Notes: generated by a model from the letters alone, not told the origin. Counted from the first letter of the stretch, positions 31,753-41,564 are shown. The stretch: DNA of 44,026 nt from Actinomycetota bacterium (GCA_005805375.1 SYMT01000317.1:1-44026), one strand, 5' to 3'. A program made the numbers and translations.

Positions 31753-32748
31753 CTAGCCGTCGTCCCCTTCCCCATCTCCACCCCGGCCGCCGATCGGGCT
31801 GCCGACAAGGGAGTACCCAAACTGCGAAAGTTTCTCCTGGACTTCGACCAGGGACTTCCGGCCGAAGTTTCGGATGTTCATCAGTTCATCTTCGGAGGCG
31901 CGACAGAGGTCCGCCACCGTCTGATAGTTTGCCTTCTTCAGGCAGTTGTAGGTCCGGACCGAAAAGTCCAACTCTTCGATGCGGATGTCCGGCGCACCCA
32001 TCCCGCCGACGCGAGCCAACGGCACTGCGATCTCGTCTACCTGACGGACCACGCGCTCCGAACTCACGTCGAAGAACAGGCGCACATAGTTGTCGAGCAC
32101 GCGGGCCGCTTCACTCAAAGCGTCGCCCGGGGTGATCGTCCCGTTTGTGGTGATCTCCATCGTGAGCCGCTCGAAGTCGGAACGACTCCCTACCCGAGTA
32201 GGTTCGATAGCAAAGATCACCCTCTGCACGGGCGAGAATGCCGACCCGACCGGGATCACACCGATTTGCCCTTTGAACCGCTCGTGCTTCTCCGGGAGGA
32301 TATAGCCCTGCCCGATCTCAACCGTCATCTCCATCGAGAGGACAGCATTATCCTCGGCCAGCGTTGCAATGTGGACTTCCGGGTTCACCACCTCGACATC
32401 AGACGGACACTCGATGTCGGCGCCGGTAACCTCGCCTTCGCCCCGCTTGTCGATTTTCAGGATCTTCGGCTCGCCGTCGCCCTCATCCAGGACCCGGATT
32501 GCCAGTTCCTTCAGGTTCAAGAGGATCTCGGTGGTGTCTTCTCGCAGCCCGGGAATCGTCGCAAACTCGTGCAAGACTCCCTCAATCCGCGTCGAAGTCA
32601 CCGCTGCTCCGCGCAGCGACGAAAGCAGTACCCGTCGGAGCGGGTTCGCGAGTGTGACGCCGTAACCGCGCTCCAACGGCTCGATCACAAAGCGGCCATA
32701 GTTCTCGTTCTGCTCCAGCGTTTCTACCCGGGGACCTGTGTTCTCCAT
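31753..32748 (-). CDS. rpoA: RNA polymerase alpha subunit
   Basis: This 331-residue protein carries both domains. The N-terminal assembly domain (1 to about 235) includes GRFVIEPLERGYGVTLANPL, RRVLLSSLRGAAVTS and GVLHEFATIPGLREDT. The C-terminal DNA/activator-binding domain (about 260-318) includes LDFSVRTYNCLKKANYQTVA and IRNFGRKSLVEVQEKL. A Gly/Asp-rich tail ends it. It lies in its standard place between rpsD and rplQ, 139 bp after rpsD. Confidence 0.98.
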   Translation of the reverse strand: MENTGPRVETLEQNENYGRFVIEPLERGYGVTLANPLRRVLLSSLRGAAVTSTRIEGVLHEFATIPGLREDTTEILLNLKELAIRVLDEGDGEPKILKIDKRGEGEVTGADIECPSDVEVVNPEVHIATLAEDNAVLSMEMTVEIGQGYILPEKHERFKGQIGVIPVGSAFSPVQRVIFAIEPTRVGSRSDFERLTMEITTNGTITPGDALSEAARVLDNYVRLFFDVSSERVVRQVDEIAVPLARVGGMGAPDIRIEELDFSVRTYNCLKKANYQTVADLCRASEDELMNIRNFGRKSLVEVQEKLSQFGYSLVGSPIGGRGGDGEGDDG

Positions 32749-32887
32749 GTTCCTTTGCTCCGCGCTCGGTGGTCTGGTCCTTGGATGCGCCGCCGACCCT
32801 CGACAGGACGGCCAACGATGTCCACGATAGGCGAGGACGGGGTCCAGCGAAACTCAGCAGGCCCCGCCCCCTCCATTGCGTGTACCG

Positions 32888-33517
32888 CTACCTGGAGTAG
32901 AACTCGACAATCAGTGCTTCGTTGACCTGAGTGTCAACCTGCTCTCGGGTTGGAACAGACACTACCCGGCCGCTCATGGCGCCGAGATCCAGAGTCAGCC
33001 ACTCAGGGACGCGTCTCCCACCGGTGGACTGCAGCGCCTGGACGATCGCGCCCGCCTGCCGGCTGCTCTCCAACACCGCCACCGTGTCGCCGGGCCGCAT
33101 CTGGTAACTGGGGACATTCACCTTGCGGCCATTGACGAGGAAGTGACCGTGATTCACCAACTGGCGAGCCTGGCGGCGAGAAAGTCCGAATCCCAGACGA
33201 TAGGCTACATTATCCATCCGCAACTCGAGCTGCTGAATGAGCAACTCGCCCGTAACGCCCTTGCGGCGCACGGCCTCCTTGAAGTAGTTGCGAAACGGCC
33301 GCTCGAGGACGCGATAGATCCGCTTCAGCTTCTGTTTCTCGCGCAACTGTACCCCGTACTCCGCGAGCTTCCTGGGGCGCGCACCGTGTTGTCCCGGGGC
33401 GCTGCCCTTCCGCCGCTCGATGGCGCACTTGCTGGTATAACAGCGCTCCCCCTTCAGGAACAGCTTCACACCGTCCCGCCGGCACAGCCGGCAGACCGGC
33501 CCGCTGTAAACTGCCAT
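32888..33517 (-). CDS. rpsD: 30S ribosomal protein S4 (zinc-binding form)
   Basis: This 209-residue protein has an N-terminus with the C+ zinc set, CRLC (9, 12), then C26 and C31 in ERCYTSKCAIERRKG. The S4 RNA-binding domain follows (RMDNVAYRLGFGLSRRQARQ, then LVNHGHFLVNGRKVNVPSYQ). S4 nucleates 30S assembly, and in some bacteria represses its own operon. No leader structure was identified here. Confidence 0.97.
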   Translation of the reverse strand: MAVYSGPVCRLCRRDGVKLFLKGERCYTSKCAIERRKGSAPGQHGARPRKLAEYGVQLREKQKLKRIYRVLERPFRNYFKEAVRRKGVTGELLIQQLELRMDNVAYRLGFGLSRRQARQLVNHGHFLVNGRKVNVPSYQMRPGDTVAVLESSRQAGAIVQALQSTGGRRVPEWLTLDLGAMSGRVVSVPTREQVDTQVNEALIVEFYSR

Positions 33518-33530
33518 AGACTCGATCTCC

Positions 33531-33926
33531 CTACACGCGGCGCCGCTTCGGCGGCCGGCATCCGTTGTGCGGACTGGGGGTCACGTCTTTGATCATCGAG
33601 ACCTCCAGCCCTGCCGTGAAAAGTGCGCGAATGGCGGTTTCCCGGCCGCTGCCGGGGCCCTTCACCATCACCTCCACTCGCTTCAGGCCATGCTCCATGG
33701 CCTTCCGCGCCGCGTTCTCCGCCGCCATCTGGGCAGCGAATGGGGTCCCCTTCTTGGTCCCCTTGAAGTTCACAGAACCTGCTGACGCCCAGGAGATCAC
33801 ATCCCCTCGTTGATCAGCAATTGTGATAATTGTGTTGTTGAAAGTGGACTGGATGTGAACCACGCCCTGGAGAACCTGCCGCTTCTCGCGAGGCTTCTGG
33901 CGTCCGCCGGTTGCCTTTTTGGCCAC
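33531..33926 (-). CDS. rpsK: 30S ribosomal protein S11
   Basis: This 131-residue protein shows uS11 marks: [60 protein letters not shown] and the C-terminal [18 protein letters not shown]. It is of normal length and forms part of the platform near the Shine-Dalgarno helix. It lies 3 bp after rpsM and 13 bp before rpsD. Confidence 0.98.
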   Translation of the reverse strand: MAKKATGGRQKPREKRQVLQGVVHIQSTFNNTIITIADQRGDVISWASAGSVNFKGTKKGTPFAAQMAAENAARKAMEHGLKRVEVMVKGPGSGRETAIRALFTAGLEVSMIKDVTPSPHNGCRPPKRRRV

Positions 33927-33929
33927 GGT

Positions 33930-34307
33930 TTACTTCCCTTTCTTTCGCCGACCACTGACGGTACGGCGCGGCCCCTTCCGCATGCGGGCATTGGTGCGGG
34001 TGCGTTGCCCGCGTGCCGGGAGCCCACGGCGATGCCGGATCCCCCGATAACACCCGATCTCGGAGAGTCGCCGGATATTCATGGCGATCTCGCGGCGCAG
34101 GTCTCCTTCAACGCGATACTCGCGCTCCAGAACCTCCCGCAGTCGGGCGACATCTGTCTCCGAAAGCTCGCGGACCCGCGTCTCGGGGCTCACCCGCGTC
34201 TTGGCTAGGATCTCCTGGCTGGTGGTGAGTCCTACGCCGAAAATATAGGTGAGCGCGACTTCGACGCGCTTGTCTCGCGGCAGGTCTACGCCGGCGATGC
34301 GTGCCAA
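33930..34307 (-). CDS. rpsM: 30S ribosomal protein S13
   Basis: This 125-residue protein begins [20 protein letters not shown] and continues [19 protein letters not shown], with the later [37 protein letters not shown] stretch typical of uS13. It contacts the P-site tRNA and the inter-subunit bridges. It lies 19 bp after rpmJ, its usual neighbour. Confidence 0.98.
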   Translation of the reverse strand: MARIAGVDLPRDKRVEVALTYIFGVGLTTSQEILAKTRVSPETRVRELSETDVARLREVLEREYRVEGDLRREIAMNIRRLSEIGCYRGIRHRRGLPARGQRTRTNARMRKGPRRTVSGRRKKGK

Positions 34308-34326
34308 TCCTGGCCTCTCCTCTTCG

Positions 34327-34443
34327 CTAGCCCTGGCGCTGCTTGTGCTTCGGGTTCTTCTTGCAAATCACCCGGACCACGCCTTCGCGACGAATAATCT
34401 TGCAATCGTCGCACATCTTCTTGACTGAAGGCCGAACTTTCAT
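34327..34443 (-). CDS. rpmJ: 50S ribosomal protein L36
   Basis: This 38-residue protein begins [20 protein letters not shown] and ends [14 protein letters not shown]. It is the zinc-binding form (Cys 11, 14, 27 and His 33). Length is normal. It opens the rpsM-rpsK-rpsD-rpoA-rplQ group. The 120 bp between it and adk carry neither infA nor map. Confidence 0.97.
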   Translation of the reverse strand: MKVRPSVKKMCDDCKIIRREGVVRVICKKNPKHKQRQG

Positions 34444-34563
34444 CGGTCGCTTCTCCCTGGTGCATCCTTACTGGCCCGATCAAGTCGAATCGTTGGTTAC
34501 AACGCTGACCGCCCGGACCTCGGGAAGACAACCTGCATAGGATAGCAGAATCTGCTGTTAAGA

Positions 34564-35226
34564 TCAACCTGCCCGCGCCCTGTCTTCCAGTGCGGTCAGA
34601 ACCGAGGCGGTTACCTCGTCGACGGGCCGCAGGCCATCCACTTGAACGAGCAATCCCCGTTCCAGGTAATACCCCGTCAGCGGACTGGTTTGCTCCTGGT
34701 ATGTGCGCAGACGCGCGCGTACCACATGCGCCCGGTCATCGTCGCGCTGCACCAGAGTAGACCCGCATTCATCGCAGTGGCCGGACACGCGGGGTGGGGC
34801 CAACTGCAAATGGTAACTGCGCTCCACACAGTTCGGGCACACCCGCCGGTTGGAAATCCTCTCGACGATCTCCGCTTCCGACACCTTGAGCTCCACCGCA
34901 GCATCGAGTCGCTGCTTCTGCTCAATGAGGATGGCCTCGACTGCCACTGCCTGGTTCACTGTGCGCGGGAAGCCATCAAGCAGAAAACCACTGCGTGCGT
35001 CCTCCTGCATCAGCCGGCGTCGAACAATCTCGATGACGATCGCGTCCGGAACGAGCAGGCCTCGGTCCGTGAACGACTTCGTCGCGAGGCCGACCGCATC
35101 ACCTGCCACGACTGCTTCGCGGAGCATTTCACCGGTGGAGACCTTGGGAATCTCCAACCGCTGTGTGAGAATCAGGCCCTGGGTGCCCTTGCCAGCGCCT
35201 GGAGGCCCGAGGAGTATTAAGCGCAT
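34564..35226 (-). CDS. adk: Adenylate kinase
   Basis: This 220-residue protein converts ATP plus AMP to two ADP. The P-loop is LLGPPGAGKGTQG (about 5-17). The AMP-binding stretches are KVSTGEMLREAV and FLLDGFPRTVNQA. The long-form LID carries a Cys4 zinc site (CPNC and CDEC), followed by VQRDDD. It lies in the usual place after secY, but the 138-bp gap is longer than its neighbours' gaps and there is no strong ribosome-binding site. Confidence 0.96.
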   Translation of the reverse strand: MRLILLGPPGAGKGTQGLILTQRLEIPKVSTGEMLREAVVAGDAVGLATKSFTDRGLLVPDAIVIEIVRRRLMQEDARSGFLLDGFPRTVNQAVAVEAILIEQKQRLDAAVELKVSEAEIVERISNRRVCPNCVERSYHLQLAPPRVSGHCDECGSTLVQRDDDRAHVVRARLRTYQEQTSPLTGYYLERGLLVQVDGLRPVDEVTASVLTALEDRARAG

Positions 35227-35364
35227 AGAACTGGTGGATCACCTGGTGCATGAGGGGAGCCGCCGGCTGACGCCCGGGACCCTCGGCGAAAGAGGGGATA
35301 GCAACTCGGTTGGTCGCCACCCCCTCGTTTCCCTGTTCGCTTCATCTTCATGTCCGCGAGTCCG

Positions 35365-36729
35365 CTAGCGGAGACTCAGCCCGCTCATGCCACTAGTGCG
35401 CGTGGAACGGCGGCCTGATTGCCGAATGAAGCCTTCATAGTTCCGCATGACCAGATGGGACTCCAGATTCTGCATGGTGTCGAGCGCCACGCCGACCACG
35501 ATGAGGAGCGAGGTGCCCCCCACAAGGCTGAACGTGTTGATCCCCGTGAGGCTCGGGATGTAATACTGAATCAGTCCGATGATGGCCAGGAACAACGCAC
35601 CTGCGGCGGTGATCCGGGTGAGAACTCGATCCAGATACTCCTGCGTGGGACGACCAGGCCGAATACCGGGGATGAAGGAACCGTACTTCTTGAGGTTCTC
35701 AGTCAACTCCTGGATATTGATCTGGATGGCCGCATAGAAGTACGTGAACACCAGAATGAGCAGGGCGTAGAACAGGGACGCGATGTGGTATTTGCCGGGC
35801 GGGGTCGTCCACTCGATCACGCCGGCCGCAAACCGACTCATTGCGGAAGCAGGATCGTTCGGATTTTGCAGATACGACGCAATCGTGGCGGGGAACATCA
35901 TGATCGTGATCGCGAAGATGATCGGCATTACCCCGGCTGCATTGACTTTGAACGGCAGGAAGGTGCTCTGCGACTGCACCATCCGGTTCCCCATCTGACG
36001 TTTGGAATGCTGGATCGGGATGCGGCGGGTGCCCCCGGTTACGTAGATGATCCCCACGACGGTTCCTACGAAGATCACGGCGAGGGAAATCACGCTGAAA
36101 ATGGACATCGGGAAGTTGGCTTCCACTTCCTTTGCCGTATTCGCGATGTCAAACGGCATGCGGGCCATGATGCTGAAGAAGATGACCAGGCTGATGCCCT
36201 GCCCTATCCCCCGCTCGGTGATCGATTCTCCAATCCACAGCAGGAAGCATGTGCCCGCCGTAAGGGACAGCAGTACCTGGATCTTGGTGAGCAGGCCTCC
36301 GACAAAAATCGGAGCACTTCCCCCCGAGTTGGACAGCAACGTCACCAGCCCGAATGCCTGGAACAGCGCCAGCGCAACAGTTCCGTACCGGGTATATCGG
36401 GCGATCTCTTTGCGGCCAGACTCGCCCTCTTTCTGCTTCGCCTCAAAGTAGGGGATTGCAACTGTGAAGAGCTGCATGATGATCGAGGCGTTGATGTACG
36501 GCGTGATGCCCAGCGCGAAGATCGTAAATCTCCGCAGCGCACTTCCGGAGAACGTGTCGAAAATGTTCAGGAAGCCGTTGTTCTGGATCAACTGCTCCAG
36601 GCGCTCGAGGTTCACTCCCGGCACTGGAACGTGGAGACCCAGAATGAACAGGGCCATCATCTGGAACACGAACAGGATGCGCGCACGCACATCCGGTATG
36701 CTCCAGGCCGCCATCAGGTTTCGGATCAT
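35365..36729 (-). CDS. secY: Preprotein translocase subunit SecY
   Basis: This 454-residue protein has ten membrane segments, starting with RILFVFQMMALFILGLHVPV and the plug-region PGVNLERLEQLIQNNGFLNI. FDTFSGSALRRFTIFALGITP, PYINASIIMQL and the cytoplasmic loop EGESGRKEIARYTRYGT are diagnostic. The C-terminal GIRPGRPTQEYLDRVLTRIT loop binds SecA and the ribosome. It overlaps the rplO stop by ATGA. Confidence 0.98.
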   Translation of the reverse strand: MIRNLMAAWSIPDVRARILFVFQMMALFILGLHVPVPGVNLERLEQLIQNNGFLNIFDTFSGSALRRFTIFALGITPYINASIIMQLFTVAIPYFEAKQKEGESGRKEIARYTRYGTVALALFQAFGLVTLLSNSGGSAPIFVGGLLTKIQVLLSLTAGTCFLLWIGESITERGIGQGISLVIFFSIMARMPFDIANTAKEVEANFPMSIFSVISLAVIFVGTVVGIIYVTGGTRRIPIQHSKRQMGNRMVQSQSTFLPFKVNAAGVMPIIFAITIMMFPATIASYLQNPNDPASAMSRFAAGVIEWTTPPGKYHIASLFYALLILVFTYFYAAIQINIQELTENLKKYGSFIPGIRPGRPTQEYLDRVLTRITAAGALFLAIIGLIQYYIPSLTGINTFSLVGGTSLLIVVGVALDTMQNLESHLVMRNYEGFIRQSGRRSTRTSGMSGLSLR

Positions 36730-37169
36730 CCTTCGATCACCTCCGCCGTCCCACCGGCCTCGATTAGTTTGGTCCGGGCGCCCTCACTGAACCGGTGTGC
36801 TCGTACGCTGAGCGCGTGACCAATCTCCCCGTCACCGAGGATCTTGATCCCGTCCCGCAGTTCCCGGACGAGGCCGTTCTCCATCAGGAGTTCCGGCGTC
36901 ACCTCCGTTCCGGTGGGGAAACAGGCCAGCGCACCCACGTTGATCGTGGAGAACGTCTGCTGGAACCGGTTCCGGAAGCCGCGGAAGCGCGGCACACGGC
37001 GATGCAGCGGCGTTTGGCCACCTTCAAAGTGGGATGGGATGGTGTCGCGCGACGCCTGTCCCTTGCTGCCGCGGCACGACGTTTTCCCGTGTCCGCTGCC
37101 GATGCCGCGACCTTTCCGTTTGGGCCGGTGCCGGGCGCCCGGGTTGGGATGTAAGTCTTCGAGTCTCAT
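36726..37169 (-). CDS. rplO: 50S ribosomal protein L15
   Basis: This 147-residue protein begins MRLEDLHPNPGARHRPKRKG and continues RGIGSGHGKTSCRGSKGQ, the Gly/Arg-rich uL15 tail that threads into 23S rRNA. VPRFRGFRNRF and the C-terminal VRAHRFSEGARTKLIEAGGT complete the pattern. Length is normal. It is translationally coupled to secY. Confidence 0.97.
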   Translation of the reverse strand: MRLEDLHPNPGARHRPKRKGRGIGSGHGKTSCRGSKGQASRDTIPSHFEGGQTPLHRRVPRFRGFRNRFQQTFSTINVGALACFPTGTEVTPELLMENGLVRELRDGIKILGDGEIGHALSVRAHRFSEGARTKLIEAGGTAEVIEG

Positions 37170-37173
37170 GTGT

Positions 37174-37365
37174 CTACGCTTCGTCCGCCACTTCTTCGAT
37201 GTGGACTAGGTGTGCAATCTTGCGCACCATTCCCAAAACCGGCAGACTGGCTTCCCTCACCACAGTGTGGTTGAGTTTGCGGAGCCCCAGACCGGCAACG
37301 GTCCGTTTCTGGGGCAGCGGGCAGCCAATCGGGCTCCGAACAAGGGTGATCTTAACCTTCGGCAT
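37174..37365 (-). CDS. rpmD: 50S ribosomal protein L30
   Basis: This 63-residue protein, [20 protein letters not shown] followed by [16 protein letters not shown] and [14 protein letters not shown], is a complete uL30. Not all phyla keep this gene, so its presence is taxonomically informative. Its start lies 14 bp inside the end of rpsE in another frame. Confidence 0.97.
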   Translation of the reverse strand: MPKVKITLVRSPIGCPLPQKRTVAGLGLRKLNHTVVREASLPVLGMVRKIAHLVHIEEVADEA

Positions 37366-37915
37366 CCGTTGCCTCCGATGAGGTTACCCGGCCGCTTGTG
37401 GGCCGCACCTGCCGCCGCAGCGGCATTTGGGAGAGTTCGACTCCCCGAAGTGTCGCTACTTCTTCCGGCGTGCGTAGCTTCTGCAGTGCCTTGATGGTAG
37501 CCCACGCGGTATTGATCGGGTTGGACGAGCCGAGAGACTTAGCCAACACATCGCGGATGCCCGCTGCTTCCAGCACCGCGCGTACCGAGCCGCCCGCGAC
37601 CACTCCGGTCCCAGGGGACGCCGGTTTGAGCATGATCGTCGAAGCACCCCAGGAAAGAGTGATCGCGTGGGGAATGGTGGTGCCATCCAACGGCACCGAA
37701 ATCAACTCTTTCTTGGCAGCCTCCACTCCCTTGCGAATCGCATCAGGGATCCCGCGGGCCTTTCCCATCCCGGCGCCGACATGGCCGTGACGGTCTCCCA
37801 CGACCACCAGAGCGTTCCAGCTCAGGGTTCGCCCACCCTTGTGGGTTTTCTGGCACTTGTTGGTCTTGACGACCTTCTCTTCCAGCTCAAGGGTGCTGGG
37901 ATCAATTCTTCGCAT
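37352..37915 (-). CDS. rpsE: 30S ribosomal protein S5
   Basis: This 187-residue protein begins [20 protein letters not shown] and includes [60 protein letters not shown] and [20 protein letters not shown], all uS5 signatures. The C-terminal extension after [10 protein letters not shown] is about 20 residues longer than in short forms. It sits between rplR and rpmD as usual. Confidence 0.98.
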   Translation of the reverse strand: MRRIDPSTLELEEKVVKTNKCQKTHKGGRTLSWNALVVVGDRHGHVGAGMGKARGIPDAIRKGVEAAKKELISVPLDGTTIPHAITLSWGASTIMLKPASPGTGVVAGGSVRAVLEAAGIRDVLAKSLGSSNPINTAWATIKALQKLRTPEEVATLRGVELSQMPLRRQVRPTSGRVTSSEATDAEG

Positions 37916-37918
37916 GCG

Positions 37919-38278
37919 TCAGAACTCCAGACCGGCTTCGCGAGCCGCATCCGCCAGGGCCGCCACGCGCCCATGATAAAGGAAGCCGCCCCGATCGAAC
38001 ACCACCTTCGAGATCCCCTTCTCCCGCGCACGTTCCGCCACGAGAGTGCCCACGCGCTTCGCCGCCTCAACGTTGCCGCCGTACGATGTCTCGCCGCGCA
38101 GGCCCCGATCTACCGTCGAAGCCGCCGCTATCGTCTGACCGCTGGTGTCATCAATCACCTGCGCGTAGATGTGACGGTCGCTTCGAAATACAGCCAGCCG
38201 CGGCCGTTCGGGGGAGCCCAGCACGCGCTTTCGGATCCGCGTGTGCCGGCGTACCCGCAGCTCGTGTTCCTTCTTCAT
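37919..38278 (-). CDS. rplR: 50S ribosomal protein L18
   Basis: This 119-residue protein shows [40 protein letters not shown] and [20 protein letters not shown], then [20 protein letters not shown] and REAGLEF, the complete uL18 pattern. It brings 5S rRNA to the large subunit with L5. It lies 65 bp after rplF and 3 bp before rpsE. Confidence 0.98.
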   Translation of the reverse strand: MKKEHELRVRRHTRIRKRVLGSPERPRLAVFRSDRHIYAQVIDDTSGQTIAAASTVDRGLRGETSYGGNVEAAKRVGTLVAERAREKGISKVVFDRGGFLYHGRVAALADAAREAGLEF

Positions 38279-38343
38279 TCCCTGCTGTTCCCTCTTGCGG
38301 GCAGTGGCGGACCCGGTTCAGCCGGGTTCCGCACCCGCAAACA

Positions 38344-38931
38344 CTACTTCTTGCCGCCCTTGCCGCCGCCTTTGCCGCCCTTGGCGCTCTTGCCGGCTTT
38401 GCGGCGCACCACCTCGCCCCGGTAGCGGATCCCCTTCCCCTTGTAGGGTTCAGGCTTCTTCAGGCTACGGATCTCCGCGGCCTGCTGGCCCACCACCTCT
38501 TTATCAATCCCCTTTACGCGCAGGTAGAACATACGGGTGTTCGTCTCCTGCGCCACTTCGAAGGTGATCCCGGGCTTCGGGTGAATCTCGACCAGGTGCG
38601 AATAGCCGACCTGCATCCGCACGACGCCGTTCTTTACCAGCTCAGCGCGGAAACCCACGCCGACGATGTCCAGCACCCGCTCGTAGCCCTGGCTCACCCC
38701 CTGCACCATGTTGGCGAGTAGTGAACGCGTCAGCCCGTGCAGTGCCCGCACCTGCTGGTCGTCCGAGTCTCGCCCGACCAGGACCTGGTTGCCTTCCACC
38801 CGGATGTCAATCCCGGCGGCGACCGGACGTTCGAGGGAACCTCGCGGCCCCTTCACCACTACGTGCCCGTTCTCCCGCGACACCTCCACCCCGGCGGGCA
38901 GAGTGATGGGCAGCTTGCCGATGCGCGACAT
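38344..38931 (-). CDS. rplF: 50S ribosomal protein L6
   Basis: This 195-residue protein has two related domains: MSRIGKLPITLPAGVEVSRE, then HVVVKGPRGSLER, and later VGFRAELVKNGVVRMQVGYS and VKGIDKEVVGQQAAEIRSLK, ending in PEPYKGKGIRYRGEVVRRK. A Lys/Gly-only tail (KSAKGGKGGGKGGKK) extends it by about 15 residues beyond the usual end. It lies 9 bp after rpsH. Confidence 0.97.
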   Translation of the reverse strand: MSRIGKLPITLPAGVEVSRENGHVVVKGPRGSLERPVAAGIDIRVEGNQVLVGRDSDDQQVRALHGLTRSLLANMVQGVSQGYERVLDIVGVGFRAELVKNGVVRMQVGYSHLVEIHPKPGITFEVAQETNTRMFYLRVKGIDKEVVGQQAAEIRSLKKPEPYKGKGIRYRGEVVRRKAGKSAKGGKGGGKGGKK

Positions 38932-38940
38932 CTCAGTCTC

Positions 38941-39342
38941 CTACCAGACGTAACACAGGACCTCGCCTCCCACATTCAGGCGGCGGCAGTCCCGATCGGC
39001 CAGCACCCCATGACTGGTGCTCAGGATGGCGATGCCCATCCCGTTTTGCACCCGGGGAATCTCCTGCGCAGCCGTGTACGTACGGCGGCCCGGCCGGCTC
39101 ACTCGCTGCAACTGGGTTAGCACCGGTTCGCGTTTTGAGCCGTACTTGAGGAACACGCGCAGCGTGCCCTGCGGTCCATCCGACAGGAACTGATATCCCC
39201 GGACGAACTTCTCCTGTGCCAGGATCTTAACGACCTGGAGTTTCAACCTGGAGCCGGGAATCTCGACCTGCTCGTGTCCGGCCCGCGAAGCGTTTCGCAG
39301 GCGGGTGAGGAGATCGGCGACCGGATCGGTGATGGCGCTCAT
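38941..39342 (-). CDS. rpsH: 30S ribosomal protein S8
   Basis: This 133-residue protein begins ITDPVADLLTRLRNASRAGH and ends with the invariant LSTSHGVLADRDCRRLNVGG, then EVLCYVW. VSRPGRRTYTAAQEIPRVQN is the central uS8 motif. It lies 10 bp after rpsN. S8 represses the spc operon in E. coli by binding near rplE. Here that region precedes the EF-G-like gene, and I could not identify a site. Confidence 0.97.
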   Translation of the reverse strand: MSAITDPVADLLTRLRNASRAGHEQVEIPGSRLKLQVVKILAQEKFVRGYQFLSDGPQGTLRVFLKYGSKREPVLTQLQRVSRPGRRTYTAAQEIPRVQNGMGIAILSTSHGVLADRDCRRLNVGGEVLCYVW

Positions 39343-39352
39343 GCCCTTCCCT

Positions 39353-39538
39353 CTACCAACTGCTCTTTGTGACGCCCGGCACCAGACCGCGCAGCGCCAT
39401 CTCTCGCAGACAAATACGGCACAGTCCGAACTTGCGGAAAAAGCCCCGCGCCCGTCCGCAGACGTTGCACCGGTGATAGCGGCGCACCTTGAACCGCGGC
39501 TGCTCCTTCGCCTTCTCGATCAGACACTGCTTAGCCAT
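39353..39538 (-). CDS. rpsN: 30S ribosomal protein S14 type Z
   Basis: This is the 61-residue zinc form of uS14, [20 protein letters not shown]. It has CNVC and CRIC pairs (Cys 24, 27, 40, 43) and ends in [11 protein letters not shown]. Its ATG lies 8 bp inside the end of the EF-G-like gene in another frame, so the two are probably translationally coupled. Confidence 0.97.
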   Translation of the reverse strand: MAKQCLIEKAKEQPRFKVRRYHRCNVCGRARGFFRKFGLCRICLREMALRGLVPGVTKSSW

Positions 39539-41564
39539 GCTCGACGCGTTCCTTCTTTGCCTTCTCCACGACCTGCTGGGCGATGTGGGCCGGCACCTCT
39601 TCGTAGTTCGTGAACTCCGTGCTGAACTTGCCCCGGCCCCGCGCTATCGAGCGCAGGTCAATCGCATAGTTCTGCAGTTCCGCCTGGGGCGCAGTCGCGC
39701 GGATGAGCTGCCGACCATTTCCGGCCGGCTCCATGCCGATGAAGCGCCCCCGCTTGGTATTCATGTCGCTGATGATGTCCCCCATATACTGCTCGGGCAC
39801 GATGATTTCGATACTCATCATCGGCTCCAGCAGCACTGGGCCCGCCTTGTCCATTCCTGCACGAAACGCGAGGTGCGCCGCCTGCCGGAATGCCATTTCA
39901 CTCGAGTCCACGTCGTGGAACGATCCATCGTCGCACGTGGCCCGAAAGTCTACCACAGGAAACCCGCCGAGGACCCCGTGTGTGGTCGCCTCCAGGAGTC
40001 CCTTGTCCACAGCCGGAATGTACTGCCGGGGGATGCTTCCCCCCACGATTGCATCCACGAACTGGTATCCGGATCCCCGAGGCAACGGCTCGAACTTGAC
40101 CCAACAGTCACCGAACTGTCCCCTACCGCCGGTCTGCTTCTTGTGTCGCCCCTGCACGCGCGCGGCGCCGTGGATGGTCTCGCGGTACGGGATTCGCAAC
40201 TCCTGCTCGACCACGTGCGCCTGCAACCGTTTGAGCCGCTCGATCACCACGCTTAGATGGGTTTCACCCTGACCCGAGATCACCGTCTGTCCCGTTTCCG
40301 GGTCGCGCCGGAACTTGAACGCTGGATCTTCTTCCGCAAGACGACCGAGTGCCGGTCCCATCTTGTCTTCATCCGCCTTGGTTACCGCGGCGATTGCTTT
40401 GCTGAACGCCGGCTGCGGGAAGGCGATTCCCGGCAGCGTGTGGGTCCCGCCCCGCTCGCACAACGTGTCCCCGGTTCCGGTGAGTACGAGCTTCGCAATG
40501 GCGCCGATGTCGCCGGCAGGTACTTCGGGCGCGGGCTCTTGTTTGTTTCCCCGGAGGTGGAAGAGCTGACCCAGCCGCTCATCCTGGTCTCGAGTCGCGT
40601 TGTGAACCTCGAGCCCACCCTTCAGCACCCCACCGTAAACCCGGTAGTAGGTCAATTTGCCGACGTACGAATCGCTGATGGTCTTGAACACGATCGCGGA
40701 CAGCGATGCGCTCTCGCTTGCCCCAGCCTCCGCGGCCGACGGCGCCATGGTGACGAGCGCATCCAAAAGGGCCTCAATCCCTACGTTGCCGGTAGCGCTG
40801 CCAAACAGGACCGGAACAGCGCCGCCCGCTTTGACTGCGGCGATCAAGCCCCGCGTGAGTTCCTCGTCGGTCAGCGGCTCGCCCCCGAGATACTTCTCCA
40901 GCAGGTCGTCGTCCGCCTCCGCGGCGCTTTCCATCAGCGCCTCTCGGGCCTCCTCAACTGCCAGTGCCATATCCTCCGGCACGGGTCCCCGGACGACTGT
41001 CTTTCCGCCGCCGGTGTACGCGACCTGATGTACCACGTCCACCACTCCGCGGAAATCGGCCTCCTGCCCGATCGGCACCTGGACGGCCACGCAGCGGTTC
41101 CCGAACGTGCTCCGGATCGAATCCATTACGCGGCCGAAGTCGGCGTTCTCGCGATCCATCTTGTTGACGAAGAGGAAACGCGGGATGTCTCGCTCCGCGA
41201 CGAGTTCCCAGGCTGTCTCCGTCCCTACCTCCACCCCGGCCGGTCCGGCGATCGTGAGCACCGCAGCGTCCGCAACCCGCAGCGCGCAGGCCACCTCTCC
41301 TACGAAGTCCAGATAGCCCGGAGCGTCCACCACATTCACTTTGTGGCCGTTCCACTCGATCGGAGCAAGGGCCAGGTTGATGCTGATCCGCCGCTTCGCC
41401 TCCTCGGGATCGAAGTCCGTGCGGGCCGTGCCGTCCTCGACCCGGCCCATCCGGTCGGTCCCGCCGGAATCGAACAACAGCGCCTCAGCGAGCGACGTCT
41501 TGCCGGTCCCCTGATGACCTGCCAGTGCGATGTTGCGGATCCTATCGGCGGTATAGCGTTTCAA
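39531..41564 (-). CDS. Elongation factor G-like GTPase (FusA2-type) inside the spc operon
   Basis: This 677-residue translational GTPase has all five EF-G domains. The P-loop is GHQGTGKTS (16-24), and NKMD (134-137) and GSAT supply G4 and G5. Domain IV-V stretches include [40 protein letters not shown] and [19 protein letters not shown]. It differs from true EF-G. Switch I reads EEAKRRISI instead of ERERGITI, and the G3 motif is DAPGYLDF (80-87), with Tyr84 replacing the catalytic His of DTPGHVDF. Paralogues with this PGY motif form the EF-G2/FusA2 group. The M. smegmatis member is reported to bind nucleotide but lack ribosome-stimulated GTPase activity. It lies between rplE (48 bp) and rpsN (8-bp overlap), not in the str operon. 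Confidence 0.92.
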   Translation of the reverse strand: MKRYTADRIRNIALAGHQGTGKTSLAEALLFDSGGTDRMGRVEDGTARTDFDPEEAKRRISINLALAPIEWNGHKVNVVDAPGYLDFVGEVACALRVADAAVLTIAGPAGVEVGTETAWELVAERDIPRFLFVNKMDRENADFGRVMDSIRSTFGNRCVAVQVPIGQEADFRGVVDVVHQVAYTGGGKTVVRGPVPEDMALAVEEAREALMESAAEADDDLLEKYLGGEPLTDEELTRGLIAAVKAGGAVPVLFGSATGNVGIEALLDALVTMAPSAAEAGASESASLSAIVFKTISDSYVGKLTYYRVYGGVLKGGLEVHNATRDQDERLGQLFHLRGNKQEPAPEVPAGDIGAIAKLVLTGTGDTLCERGGTHTLPGIAFPQPAFSKAIAAVTKADEDKMGPALGRLAEEDPAFKFRRDPETGQTVISGQGETHLSVVIERLKRLQAHVVEQELRIPYRETIHGAARVQGRHKKQTGGRGQFGDCWVKFEPLPRGSGYQFVDAIVGGSIPRQYIPAVDKGLLEATTHGVLGGFPVVDFRATCDDGSFHDVDSSEMAFRQAAHLAFRAGMDKAGPVLLEPMMSIEIIVPEQYMGDIISDMNTKRGRFIGMEPAGNGRQLIRATAPQAELQNYAIDLRSIARGRGKFSTEFTNYEEVPAHIAQQVVEKAKKERVEHG

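Noticed and set aside
35217-35351. 44-codon minus-strand frame ending inside the adk start codon region
   Set aside because: It could be a coupling leader peptide, but it has no ribosome-binding site and its sequence is low-complexity. The evidence is too weak to call a gene.
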